Shown here: piece after piece, positions 36,455 to 44,933 of the stretch | Layout of the letters: each line of letters starts with the position of its first letter | Numbering within the stretch: position 1 is the first letter of the stretch | From: JBBROS01 sp965199595 | Lineage (GTDB): Bacteria > Pseudomonadota > Alphaproteobacteria > Acetobacterales > Acetobacteraceae | DNA length: 64,000 bases | Direction of reading: 5' to 3' | Assembly: GCA_965199595.1 (NCBI GenBank) | Contig: OZ241182.1 | Coordinates: 2,108,001-2,172,000, forward strand | The notes under the pieces: model-generated | Seen by the model: the letters and a program-made list of their open reading frames with translations, nothing else | What the model was told of the DNA's origin: nothing | Database searches by the model: none | Position numbers and translations under genes: made by a program

Positions 36455-36874
36455 CTACCTTATGTAAACGCGCACCTCGCCTGGCGTCACGCCGGCTTCC
36501 GGCCGGGCCGCGAGGCGCACGTTGCCAGCCGGGACGCCCAGCGCGGTGATCTGCCGGGCCACGGCGGCGGCATCGGCGCCGAGCGGTGCATCGGCGGCGA
36601 GGTCCGTGGGCTGCATCTCCACCACGTCGAACAGCACGCCGGGCTTGCGGGCGCGGGCGGCGGCCACGGCCTGCCGCAGCTTGGCGTCATATCCCGTGCT
36701 GCCGGGCCCGATCACCAGCAGCGGCGGCGGCCCCACCAGCACCGGCGCCACGGCCACCTTCGGCGCCGCAGGGATCACCGGGGCGTCGCCGGCATGGGGG
36801 TTGAATGTGTTCTGGTCGATCAATGTGCACCCCGCCAGAGCAGCCGAGAGACCAACGACCGCGGCCAGCCTCAC
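36455..36874 (-). CDS. Small lipoprotein of unknown function (GTG start)
   Basis: This 139-residue protein starts at a GTG that overlaps the stop of the upstream aldolase-like gene (GTGA), with GGAG nine bases before. The signal MRLAAVVGLSAALAGC has lipobox LAGC (Cys16). The mature part, with PLLVIGPGSTGYDAKLRQAV and ending GEVRVYIR, looks like a small alpha/beta domain. I do not recognise the family. Confidence 0.75.
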   Translation of the reverse strand: MRLAAVVGLSAALAGCTLIDQNTFNPHAGDAPVIPAAPKVAVAPVLVGPPPLLVIGPGSTGYDAKLRQAVAAARARKPGVLFDVVEMQPTDLAADAPLGADAAAVARQITALGVPAGNVRLAARPEAGVTPGEVRVYIR

Positions 36875-37659
36875 TGGCGATACTCCGGCTCGGCGCGGTC
36901 CAGCGTGCGCTTGATGCTCTCCAGGTGCAGCCGGGCGCTCTCGCCGTCCCCCTCCCGCATCTGCCGCGCCGTGGCCTCCGCGATGGCGGGCGCGACAGGC
37001 TTCAGCGTGCGGCCGGTGGACTGCGCCAGGCGCTGCACCTCGCAGGCGCGCTCCAGGTAATACAGGTCGTCCCAGGCCGCGGCGATGCTGGGGCCCGTCA
37101 CCATCACGCCGTGGTTGCGCATGAACACCACGTCCGCGTCACCCATGCTGGCGGCGATGCGGTCGCCCTCCGCCTCATCCAGCGCCAGGCCGTTGTAATC
37201 CTCGTCCACCACGGTGCGGCCCAGGAACTTCAGCGCCGTCTGCCCGGCCCAGACCAGCGGTTCGCCCTCCAGCATGGTCAGTGCGGTGGCGTTCGGCATG
37301 TGGGTGTGGAAGGCGGCCCGGGCACGCGGCCGCATCTTGTGCACGCGGCCATGGATATGGAACGCCGTCGCCTCCGGCTCGCCCACGCCCGCCACCACCC
37401 GGCCGCTGAAATCACAGATCAGCAGCCGGGATGCCGTGATCTCGTGGAAGCCCCAGCCATAGGGATTGACCAGGAACAGCTCGTCCGAGCCCGGCACCAT
37501 GGCCGAGAGGTGGTTGCAGATGCCCTCATGCATCCCCAGCCGGCTGGCCATTCGGAAGCACGCGGCCAGGTCCACGCGGGCCTGCCACGCCGCCGGGTCG
37601 TCCAGCGCCGCGTGCCGGAGCAGGGCGGGAGCGGCGGTGAGGTTCAAGGCATGGGCCAT
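36871..37659 (-). CDS. Class II aldolase/adducin family protein
   Basis: The 262-residue protein has the fold signatures GICNHLSAM, HTHMPNATAL (zinc-binding His pair) and MRNHGVMVTGPS. Family members act on sugar phosphates or hydroxy-acids with a metal. The lack of the phosphate-binding pattern typical of fuculose-phosphate aldolase leaves the substrate open. It overlaps the lipoprotein gene by 4 nt. Confidence 0.88.
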   Translation of the reverse strand: MAHALNLTAAPALLRHAALDDPAAWQARVDLAACFRMASRLGMHEGICNHLSAMVPGSDELFLVNPYGWGFHEITASRLLICDFSGRVVAGVGEPEATAFHIHGRVHKMRPRARAAFHTHMPNATALTMLEGEPLVWAGQTALKFLGRTVVDEDYNGLALDEAEGDRIAASMGDADVVFMRNHGVMVTGPSIAAAWDDLYYLERACEVQRLAQSTGRTLKPVAPAIAEATARQMREGDGESARLHLESIKRTLDRAEPEYRQ

Positions 37660-37750
37660 GGAATGGGCTCCCGAAGGTGCGGAGGGTTGCGGGTGGGGCG
37701 GTTCGGCCTAGTCTGCGCTGGAACACCACCCCCGGGCAACGAAGGCACTC

Positions 37751-39001
37751 ATGAGCGACGCGCGCACCAACCAACGGATCGACGGGCGCCGCCTGTGGGA
37801 CAGCCTGATGCAGATGGCCGAGATCGGCGCCACCCCCAAGGGCGGCGTGCGCCGGCTGGCGCTCGGCCCCGTCGATAAACTGGGCCGCGACCGCTTCAAG
37901 GGCGAGTGCGAGGCCGCCGGCCTCACGGTCCGCATCGACGGCATGGGCAACATGTTCGCCCGCCGCCCCGGCCGTGACCCGGCCCGGCTGCCGGTGCTGA
38001 TGGGCAGCCACCTGGACAGCCAGCCCAGCGGCGGCAAGTTCGACGGCGCGCTGGGCGTGCTGGCGGGCCTGGAGGTGATGCGCAGCCTGAACGATCTCGG
38101 CATCACCACTGAAGCGCCGGTGGAGCTGGTGAACTGGACCGACGAGGAAGGCAGCCGCTTCGGCAAGAGCCTGATGGGCTCCGGCGTGTGGGCCGGCGTC
38201 TATGACCAGGCCGAGACCGAGGCGCTGGCGGACCTGGAGGGCCACACCGTCGGCGCCTCGCTGGACGCCATCGGCTACCGCGGCCCCGAGCCCGCCCGGC
38301 CATTCCCGGCCGACGCCTATTTCGAGCTGCACATCGAGCAGGGCCCGATCCTGGAGGCCGAAGGCAAGCAGATCGGCATCGTCACCGGCGGGCAGGCGCA
38401 GCTTTGGTATGATGCCGTGGTGACGGGCCAGGACAGCCACGCCGGCACCACGCCGCCCAGCACCCGCAAGGATGCGCTCGTCTGCGCCGCCCGGATCATC
38501 GACCTGGTGGACCGCATGATGCGCGCCCGGGGCGAGAACGGCCGCGGCACCGTGGGCCAGCTGGTCGTGCTGCCGAACAGCCGCAACGTCATCCCGGGCG
38601 AGGTTCGCTTCAGCGTGGAGTTCCGCCACCCGGACCCGGCCGAGATCGAGCGCCTGGCCGTGCAGTTCCCGCGGGAGGCCGGGTTCATCGCGCGGGACAG
38701 CGAGACGACGCTGCATCTGACGGAGCTGTTCCGCATGGGCGCCCAGCCCTTCGACCCCGGCTGCGTGGACCTGGTGCGCCAGGCGGCGGCGCGACTCGGC
38801 TACTCCGCCCGCGAGATCGTCTCCGGCGCCGGGCATGATGCCGTCTATGTGGCCCGGCATGTGCCCACGGCCATGATCTTCACGCCCTGCAAGGACGGCC
38901 TGAGCCATAACGAGGCCGAGAGCATCGAACCCGGCGAGGCCGAGGCGGGCACGCAGGTGCTGTTCGAGGCCGTGCTGGCCCGGGCGAACCGCACGCTCTA
39001 G
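37751..39001 (+). CDS. Zn-dependent amidase/hydantoinase (N-carbamoyl-L-amino-acid hydrolase type)
   Basis: This M20-family hydrolase has 416 residues. The metal ligands are visible in GSHLDSQPSGGKFDG, WTDEEGSRF, HIEQGPILE and GAGHDAVY. These match the allantoate amidohydrolase/beta-ureidopropionase/carbamoylase group. Which amide it cuts cannot be decided. It is divergent from the aldolase-like gene, with a 91-bp gap. Confidence 0.9.
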   Translation: MSDARTNQRIDGRRLWDSLMQMAEIGATPKGGVRRLALGPVDKLGRDRFKGECEAAGLTVRIDGMGNMFARRPGRDPARLPVLMGSHLDSQPSGGKFDGALGVLAGLEVMRSLNDLGITTEAPVELVNWTDEEGSRFGKSLMGSGVWAGVYDQAETEALADLEGHTVGASLDAIGYRGPEPARPFPADAYFELHIEQGPILEAEGKQIGIVTGGQAQLWYDAVVTGQDSHAGTTPPSTRKDALVCAARIIDLVDRMMRARGENGRGTVGQLVVLPNSRNVIPGEVRFSVEFRHPDPAEIERLAVQFPREAGFIARDSETTLHLTELFRMGAQPFDPGCVDLVRQAAARLGYSAREIVSGAGHDAVYVARHVPTAMIFTPCKDGLSHNEAESIEPGEAEAGTQVLFEAVLARANRTL

Positions 39002-39070
39002 CCACGCCAACTTTCCCTTAACGTTCTTTGGCTAGGCTGGGTGCTGCACGCACCCAGCGAAAGGCCATCC

Positions 39071-39457
39071 ATGTCCATCGACCGCTCGATCAACGTCCTG
39101 ATCGTGGACGACTACAAGACGATGCTCCGGATCATCCGGAATCTCCTCAAGCAGATCAACTTCAACAACGTCGAGGAAGCCAGCGATGGCGGCGAGGCGT
39201 TGCAGAAGCTGCGGGCCGGGCATTTCGGCCTGGTCATCAGCGACTGGAACATGGAGCCGATGACCGGGCTGCAGCTGCTGCAGGAGGTCCGTCAGGATCA
39301 GCGCCTGAAGCCCCTGCCCTTCATCATGGTGACGGCGGAGAGCAAGGCCGAGAACATCGTGGCGGCCAAGCAGGCCGGGGTCTCGAACTATATTGTAAAA
39401 CCATTCAACGCCGAGACGCTGCAGGCCAAGATCGAGAAGGTGCTGGCTCATGCATGA
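39071..39457 (+). CDS. cheY: CheY-type response regulator
   Basis: This single-domain receiver has 128 residues, the acidic pair Asp13-Asp14, phospho-acceptor Asp58 in ISDWNM, Thr88 and Lys110 in VKPF. DWNMEPMTGL and the exact spacing match chemotaxis CheY. AAAGG precedes the ATG. It overlaps the next gene (cheZ-like) by 8 nt, so kinase output and dephosphorylation are produced together. No cheA, cheW or receptor gene is nearby. Confidence 0.93.
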   Translation: MSIDRSINVLIVDDYKTMLRIIRNLLKQINFNNVEEASDGGEALQKLRAGHFGLVISDWNMEPMTGLQLLQEVRQDQRLKPLPFIMVTAESKAENIVAAKQAGVSNYIVKPFNAETLQAKIEKVLAHA

Positions 39458-39998
39458 CGGCCCGGCTTCCCATATGCCGAGCACGATCGTGGCCCGCCTG
39501 GCGCAGGAGGTGACAGACTCCGAGCTGCTGGCCGAGGTGAGCGACCTGGCACGCACCATCGCGAACACGCGCAGCGAGCTGCAGCGGCTGGATGCCGGGC
39601 CGTTCATCGCCGGACACATCCCGGCGGCGACGGACGAGCTGGATGCGGTGGTGGCGCATACGGCGTCCGCGGCTGATGCCATTCTTGAGGTGTGCGAGGA
39701 GCTGGAGCAGGCCGGCGCCACTGGCGGTGGCGCCGACGCGGCCATGCTGCAGCGTGCCACCACCCGCATCTACGAGGCGTGCAGCTTCCAGGACATCACC
39801 GGACAGCGGATCTCAAAGGTGGTCGCGACGCTGAAAGCGATCGAATCGAAGGTCGGCCATATCCTGACGGTGTTCGGCCAGTCAGGGTCGGTGCCGCCGC
39901 AGACTGACGTGAAGACCGAGAGCCTGACCAACGGCCCGCAGCTGCCCGGTGCGGCGATGGAGCAGGCTGAGATCGATCGCTTGATGGCGGATTTCTGA
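39450..39998 (+). CDS. cheZ: CheZ-type protein phosphatase
   Basis: This 182-residue, mostly helical protein has the active-site helix YEACSFQDITGQRI (Gln114, the water-positioning residue in CheZ). Its C-terminal EQAEIDRLMADF resembles the CheY-binding tail. It would dephosphorylate CheY-P. Its coding start lies inside cheY. Confidence 0.9.
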   Translation: MHDGPASHMPSTIVARLAQEVTDSELLAEVSDLARTIANTRSELQRLDAGPFIAGHIPAATDELDAVVAHTASAADAILEVCEELEQAGATGGGADAAMLQRATTRIYEACSFQDITGQRISKVVATLKAIESKVGHILTVFGQSGSVPPQTDVKTESLTNGPQLPGAAMEQAEIDRLMADF

Positions 39999-40127
39999 GT
40001 GAACCGGCACCAGGATCTGGCCGGGTCTCCCGCGTGTCGAACCCCGCAAACCCCGGCCGCCACGTAGAACGCTGGCGCTTTCCGTGCAGCAGTGGTTGCA
40101 TGATCCAGAACAGGATCGGAGCCTCAC

Positions 40128-41090
40128 ATGCTCACCCGGCGCACATCCTTCGCCGCCGCGCTCGCGGCTTGCGGCGCGGCACCGGCCATAGGAGCATCGG
40201 TCTGGCGGATCGTCACTGAATATCCCGCAGGCGCGATCCCTGGCGAAGGAATCGCCTACTTCGCTGAAACCGCAAGCCGGCTCGCGGCGGGCGAGCTGTC
40301 GGTGCAGCCCAGCTTCGACGGCATCCGCTCAGCCAGCATGATCGACGCCGTGGCGAAGGGGCAGGTTCAGGCTGCTGACGCCTTCACCGGCGCGCTCGCT
40401 GCCACTGCGCCGATCTTCCAGCTGTCCTCCCTCCCTTTCCTGACAAGCTCCAGCGCAGATACGGCGCGGCTGCTCGCCGCCGCCCGGCCGGCCTATGTCG
40501 CCGCCTTGCAGGCCCACCGGCTGACGCTGCTCTACGCGACGCCATGGCCGGCGACCGGCATCTGGTCACGCAGACCGCTCACCGGGACAGAAAGCCTGAA
40601 AGGGTTGCGCATCCGCACCTATGACGCTGCCAGCACCGCCGTCTTCCAAACGGCCGGGGCGGTTCCGACACAGATCTCGTTCGGCGATGCCATGCCCCGG
40701 CTCCGCTCGGGCGACCTGGATGCGGTGCTCTCCTCAGGCGATGGTGGGGCTGGCGCGAAGCTATGGGAGCTGTTGCCCAACTTCTTGACTCTGAACTATG
40801 CGTCCCCGCTCAGCCTCGCCTTCTGTCAGACACAGCTGCTCGAAGCACTCCCGCCACCGGCCCTGGCCGCAGTTCAGCAAGCTGCCCGGGATACGGAGCT
40901 TCGGCAGTTTGCCGCAATGCTCACCCGCTCTGGTGAGAACGAAACCCGCATGCGTGCCAATTCGGTCAAGATCGCCGAAGTGCACGATGTGCAAGCCGCG
41001 CTAAGGGAGGCAGCCGGACCGGTGACCGCGGATTGGCTGACACGAGCCGGCCCGGCCGGTCAGGCGGTGATGGTGGCCTACCGGGGATAG
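40128..41090 (+). CDS. TRAP transporter substrate-binding protein (DctP-like), orphan
   Basis: This 320-residue periplasmic protein has a Tat-like N-terminus (MLTRRTSFAAALAAC) and the DctP fold: YFAETASRLAAGELSVQ, LSSLPFLTSS, and LKGLRIRTYDAASTAVFQTAGAVPTQISFGDAMPRL split by variable loops. It contains the conserved Arg of the ligand-binding site (RIRTY). No membrane subunits (DctQ/DctM) are adjacent, so it would have to work with distant partners. GGAG precedes the ATG. Confidence 0.88.
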   Translation: MLTRRTSFAAALAACGAAPAIGASVWRIVTEYPAGAIPGEGIAYFAETASRLAAGELSVQPSFDGIRSASMIDAVAKGQVQAADAFTGALAATAPIFQLSSLPFLTSSSADTARLLAAARPAYVAALQAHRLTLLYATPWPATGIWSRRPLTGTESLKGLRIRTYDAASTAVFQTAGAVPTQISFGDAMPRLRSGDLDAVLSSGDGGAGAKLWELLPNFLTLNYASPLSLAFCQTQLLEALPPPALAAVQQAARDTELRQFAAMLTRSGENETRMRANSVKIAEVHDVQAALREAAGPVTADWLTRAGPAGQAVMVAYRG

Positions 41091-42516
41091 GCTGACAGTG
41101 CCGCGCGCGCCACCAGCGCGTCGCGTACCCGCGCCAGAGCGCCGTCCCAGTCCTGCGCGCGCTGCTGCCTGAAAATCCTCAGCGTAGGATACCAGGGGCT
41201 ATCATCGCGGTCACGCAGCCAGCGCCAGCACCCCATGAACCGCGACAGCATCCATACCGGTTTGCCAAGCGCGGCCGCCAGATGCGCGACCGCGGTATCG
41301 ACGGCGATCACCAGGTCCAATCCACCGATCAGAGCCGCCGTGTCGGCAAAGTCGGTAACCTCGTCCATTCGGTTGCTCATCGCGAATGGCGGGATCACGT
41401 CTTTCTGCAGACAATGGAACTGGACTCCTGGCACATCTGCCAGAACGCAGAGGCTGTCAGCGCGATCGACCGCAGCCGGTCATGAACAAAGCCAGGATTG
41501 CCCGACCAGACCAGTCCGACCTGGAGCGATCCGGAGGCAGCGATGCGGAATCGATCAGCTGCTTCGAGCGGAACCGAAAGATAGGGATCAAGCCCCGGAA
41601 TGGTGTCGAGTGTCGTTCCGAACACACCGGGCAGACTTGCCAGCGGACAGAACACATCGAAGGCCGGCAGCGCTCCGATGCACACGACCTCATCAACCCC
41701 CGCCAACCCGGACATGAGCCGCATCAAGGGCACCGGGACAGCGAGCACCACTCGCGCCCCGCGCTGCTTTACCAGCGCCGCATAACGCGAGAACTGGATG
41801 ACATCGCCGAACCCCTGCTCTGCGTGCAGAAGCACGGTCTTGCCGGCAATGTCCTCCCCTCGCCATCGCGGCACTGCAGCCAGCCGCCGGCTGTGCTCGG
41901 TCAGGCCGAGGCGAGCCTCGTACAGCTGCCAACTCTCTGCATCGAGTTTGCCGCACGATAACAGCAGCCCGGCCAGATTGTGCCGTCCGGCCGCACTCGC
42001 CGGGTCCAGGGCGACGGCTTTGCGGGATTGCGCCTCCGCCTCGTCGAGCCGACCGAGTGCCTCGAGCGCAAGAGCAAGGTTCGTCCGCGCTTTGAAATGG
42101 TCGGGGTTGATGGCGACCGCTCCGCCAGCAACCTCCAGTGCCGCTTCCATATGCCCCAGGGCGAACAATACCGCGCCGAGCGTCACCATCGCACCCAGGT
42201 TCCGCGGATCCAGGGTGACCGCGCGGGCGCACGAGCCAAGCGCCGAATCGGCTTGGCCAGCAAGGAACAAAGCTCGACCCAGTTCCGCATGCGCCCGGGG
42301 ATTGTCCGGGCCGAACTCGGCTGCCAACAGCCCGGCCCCGATCGCCTCGTCGTAGCGACCAAGATCGCTCAGTTGCCCGGAGATCGACGCATGAAGATCG
42401 GCGTTCCCTGGATCGCGCTGCAATGCCGACACCCAGCTTCGTAGGTTGGTTGGCTGGTCAATAGCTGGTGCAGCTTGCACCTTGGCACGGGGTCGCCGTC
42501 GCATCATCATCTGCAT
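41078..42516 (-). pseudogene. TPR protein with glycosyltransferase-9-like domain, frameshifted
   Basis: The N-terminal about 230 residues are tetratricopeptide repeats (for example YDEAIGAGLLAAEFGPDNPRA, split over two helices). They are followed by a GT9/heptosyltransferase-like region with LLHAEQGFGDVIQFSRY and VGLVWSGNP. Near 41430 the frame breaks. The continuation VPGVQFHCLQKDV and DLVIAVDTAVAHLAAALGKPVWML lies in the -1 frame and runs to 41078. One missing base explains it. The start may be 42516 (GGGGA upstream) or 42543. The two halves together make a normal-length family member. Confidence 0.8.
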
Positions 42517-42543
42517 CGTATGTCCCCGCCGTCCTCGGAGCAT

Positions 42544-43640
42544 TGTGGCGGGAGACGGTTAACAATTCGCCAAGCAGTACCGCGGCCCCGGCAAGAGCGA
42601 AGCCAAGCTGGCCCGCATGGTGGTGAGATCAAGCACGACATCTTGCCGCAGCAGAGACTCGGGTCCCGTGCGCCTCCCGGGGCGACCGCGTCCATCAAGC
42701 CAGGGCTTGCCCGGGGCCTGGCGAGCGGCACCTGCGGTTCTGCTGGCAGCAAACAGGTCGGGCGCATCCGGCCTCATCAGGCATCACAGCCCCGGCGGAG
42801 CGAATAGATAAAGCTGCTCTGGAAAAGCTATGCGGTCGTGCCACCCCACACGTTGGGCACCAGGTTCAGGGCGTAACCAAAGCGGGCGTGACCGGTCACG
42901 TCATGCCGGTTCAGCTGCCTGGTCGCGCCGAAAGCTCTTGGCCCGGCGGAGGCTCCACGCACCGTGGCGGTCGGCTCCAACCAGATGGGCGTGGAGCAGC
43001 ACGAGATTGCAGGTTTATGACTGTTCGATGGGCGGTCCCGCCGATTGCCCCGCCGTGCCTAACGCCGAGGGCGCACAGGCCGCAATAGGTCAGCAGGCTC
43101 CGCAACGTAACGGCGCCGCCGAGCGCACCGGCTTATCGGTCAGGCGGGTCCGGGCATCACTCTAGACGGCACCGGATGCGACGCCCACGGCAACGACTTC
43201 GTAGAGGTTTGGCAGACCCGTCACTCGCCGATCAGTCTGCTGATGACCGAAACTCATGAATTCGCAACCTTTTTGGACAATTCTGATCAGCAACGCCACT
43301 GGCCGATCCTGCCGATGGTTCCCTAGGTTACCCGATGTTCTCGGCTGAGGAGGCCAGACTGTCCAACGTTCTACCATACGGATCACGGGGGGTGCTGTGC
43401 CGGGCCACGGCGCAGGGCGCGACGGTGGCAGCGGTATATCGCCAGACCTGCGCCGGAGCTGCCGCTGCGGCCAGTGTTCAAGACTGGCCGGAGTGCCTCC
43501 GCCTGTCCCAGATCGCCCGCTCGATCGCGCAAGCCTATCCCGATCACTCGAGACGGGCGCGATTTTCGGTTGTTCCGCATCACGAAAGTTAGATGATCCA
43601 TTGGTTTGTCGGCCAAACTTGAAGCAGTCTGTGAACGATA
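42544..43640. other. About 1.1 kb without a convincing gene (decayed DNA)
   Basis: All frames are interrupted and none gives a recognisable protein or a good ribosome-binding site with coding-like codon use. A short plus-strand frame near 43335-43590 (FSAEEARLSNVLP...) faintly recalls the N-terminus of IS5-type transposases, but I cannot support it. The GC content falls towards the right end, where the AT-rich control region of the peptide gene begins. Confidence 0.55.
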
Positions 43641-43650
43641 CTGGCGACGT

Positions 43651-43790
43651 TAGGTTTATCTCGAAGCAACAATGCTAGGTTTACTATGTCAGGAAATGTT
43701 AGGTCTAGTAAAATTTAATATATTAATGTTCGATATTTGATTAAGAAGTCATTTCGATTTGACATAGGTCTCACACCATCATTGGTAGGT
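43651..43790. repeat. Five TAGGT direct repeats upstream of the peptide gene
   Basis: TAGGT occurs at 43651, 43676, 43700, 43765 and 43786. In four of the five copies it extends to TAGGT(T/C)T. The spacings are 25, 24, 65 and 21 bp. All lie on the same strand in an AT-rich stretch that ends 38 bp before the 54-codon peptide gene. Such arrays are typical of binding sites for OmpR/SARP-type activators, and a SARP-like gene lies 1.5 kb away. Confidence 0.5.
43759..43787 (+). promoter_or_regulatory. Candidate promoter of the repeat-peptide gene
   Basis: A perfect TTGACA at 43759-43764 is followed, after 17 bases, by TTGGTA, a poor -10. A good -35 with a weak -10 would fit activator-dependent transcription. 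TAGGT copies overlap the spacer and -10 region. Confidence 0.35.
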
Positions 43791-43828
43791 TGTTTTCAGG
43801 CAATCTTGCCCAGACCGGAGAGCATCCT

Positions 43829-43993
43829 ATGACCAAGTCGATCAAGGCCACGCCTGTCAGCAAGCCGACCGTTGCGCCCGCCAGCACGAAGGATAGCGGT
43901 AAGGTTCACGTCGGCGGCGCGTTCATCCGCTTCGCAGACACCACCAAGGATAGCGGCAAGGTCCATGTTGGCGGCGCATTCATGCGTTTCTAG
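43829..43993 (+). CDS. 54-residue peptide: leader plus two 16-residue repeats
   Basis: The ATG has GGAGAG seven bases upstream. The product has a basic Thr/Pro/Lys/Val-rich leader (residues 1-19) and two copies of TKDSGKVHVGGAF(I/M)RF (20-35 and 39-54) joined by ADT; the second ends at the stop. The copies differ at eight bases, seven of them silent, which indicates selection on the peptide sequence. No Cys is present. It resembles a modified-peptide precursor or a secreted repeat peptide; the function is unknown. It lies upstream of a hairpin and a 272-codon gene on the same strand. Confidence 0.75.
   Translation: MTKSIKATPVSKPTVAPASTKDSGKVHVGGAFIRFADTTKDSGKVHVGGAFMRF
43886..43990 (+). repeat. 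Two 48-bp tandem coding repeats in the peptide gene
   Basis: Copies at 43886-43933 and 43943-43990 each encode 16 residues and are separated by 9 bp (Ala-Asp-Thr). They match at 40 of 48 positions. All but one of the eight differences are at third codon positions without effect on the protein; the exception is Ile to Met. Confidence 0.9.
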
Positions 43994-44030
43994 GCGTTTG
44001 GCGGCCGCTACGACGCGGCGATCGATATAT

Positions 44031-44060
44031 GAGAGTGGGCCGGCGACCCGGCCCACTCTC
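44031..44060 (+). terminator. Strong hairpin between peptide gene and downstream gene
   Basis: A perfect 13-bp stem (44031-44043 with 44048-44060, GAGAGTGGGCCGG) has a 4-base loop. No T-run follows, so it may be an attenuator, a Rho-linked terminator or an mRNA 3' stabiliser rather than a simple terminator. It would allow high peptide mRNA with less of the downstream gene. Confidence 0.6.
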
Positions 44061-44110
44061 AAGTCAGTCAGCCACTGTATTGGTTAAGCTCAAATAAATG
44101 TAGGCGCATA

Positions 44111-44929
44111 ATGGCAGATGGTTCGATCGCTTCGCAGCCGCAGGCCGTTCTTGATGTCGTCAAGCTCGTTGAGCAAGGGCGACCACCGAAGCGTGCTGAT
44201 CGGTCGGGTGCTGGGTCTTTGCCGGGGCGAGCGATGCGGTATTGCGACGCATTGACGTCCGCAACTGGATACGGCTACTGGCTTTTTCCCCCGATCGACC
44301 TGCAGTTGATGTGGGACGGCGAGCAAATCTTCTGGTCGTATGAGAATGCCGCGGCCTGGATGCCTCTGTCAGGTGCTGCGACGGGCGCGGCGCAGTTCCC
44401 GGGCTTTGCAGCGAAGTTCGACGAGAATGCGCCGGACGAACTGGGTGGGTACTCGCCGCCATTTCTCACAGCCTTGCCGGAACTGGGTGGCGTTCAGATT
44501 TGGACAGGCTTGCTGGCGCGAACTCGCCCGGGCTGGAGTCTTAACGTCCGACTGCCAGTAAACCTTCCTCCAACTCCGGGGCTTACCGCCTGGGAAGGCA
44601 TAGTGGAGACTGACCACTGGTTTGGTCCACTTTTCACTAATTTCCGCATAACGAGAACCGATTTCCCGGTGCGACTGCGAGCGCACATGCCCTACATGCA
44701 AATCCAGCCGGTACCTCAAATTGCCTACCGGGACGATACGCTGAATGCCCTGAAAGTTCGCTCCGCTGACGATATGTCTCCGGAGGACTGGTCGGATCTC
44801 AGCAACGTGTTGCTGCCTGACGAGGCAAAAGTAGCGGGTCAGGGGTCTTATGCGGTGCGCATTCGCAAACGTCGGGCATGCCCGTATCATGCCGAAATGT
44901 TGCAACAGACAACCGAATTTAGTCGATAG
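44111..44929 (+). CDS. 272-residue protein of unknown function next to the repeat peptide
   Basis: I do not recognise this protein with confidence. It is soluble with no signal peptide, rich in Pro, Trp and aromatic residues. Notable segments are MRYCDALTSATGYGYWLFPP, LMWDGEQIFWSYENAAAWMP, VETDHWFGPLFTNFRITRTDFPVRL (given here as key parts only) and a basic tail ending CPYHAEML. The W-D-G after a hydrophobic strand faintly recalls DUF6065 proteins, which I could not test. The ribosome-binding site is weak. It lies 117 bp after the peptide gene, past the hairpin, and may process, bind or export the peptide. Confidence 0.7.
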   Translation: MADGSIASQPQAVLDVVKLVEQGRPPKRADRSGAGSLPGRAMRYCDALTSATGYGYWLFPPIDLQLMWDGEQIFWSYENAAAWMPLSGAATGAAQFPGFAAKFDENAPDELGGYSPPFLTALPELGGVQIWTGLLARTRPGWSLNVRLPVNLPPTPGLTAWEGIVETDHWFGPLFTNFRITRTDFPVRLRAHMPYMQIQPVPQIAYRDDTLNALKVRSADDMSPEDWSDLSNVLLPDEAKVAGQGSYAVRIRKRRACPYHAEMLQQTTEFSR

Positions 44930-44933
44930 GTAT

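Noticed and set aside
41078..41434. A separate small gene at the glycosyltransferase C-terminus
   Set aside because: Its apparent start is an internal GTG, and its sequence continues the domain of the upstream frame. It is the second half of a frameshifted gene.
43335..43592. Short plus-strand frame resembling an IS5-type transposase N-terminus
   Set aside because: Only about 15 residues look similar and the expected following motifs are absent, so it is not called as an element.
43886..43990. CRISPR-like repeat array
   Set aside because: There are only two units, they diverge at silent codon positions, and they encode a repeated peptide. There is no spacer structure or cas gene.
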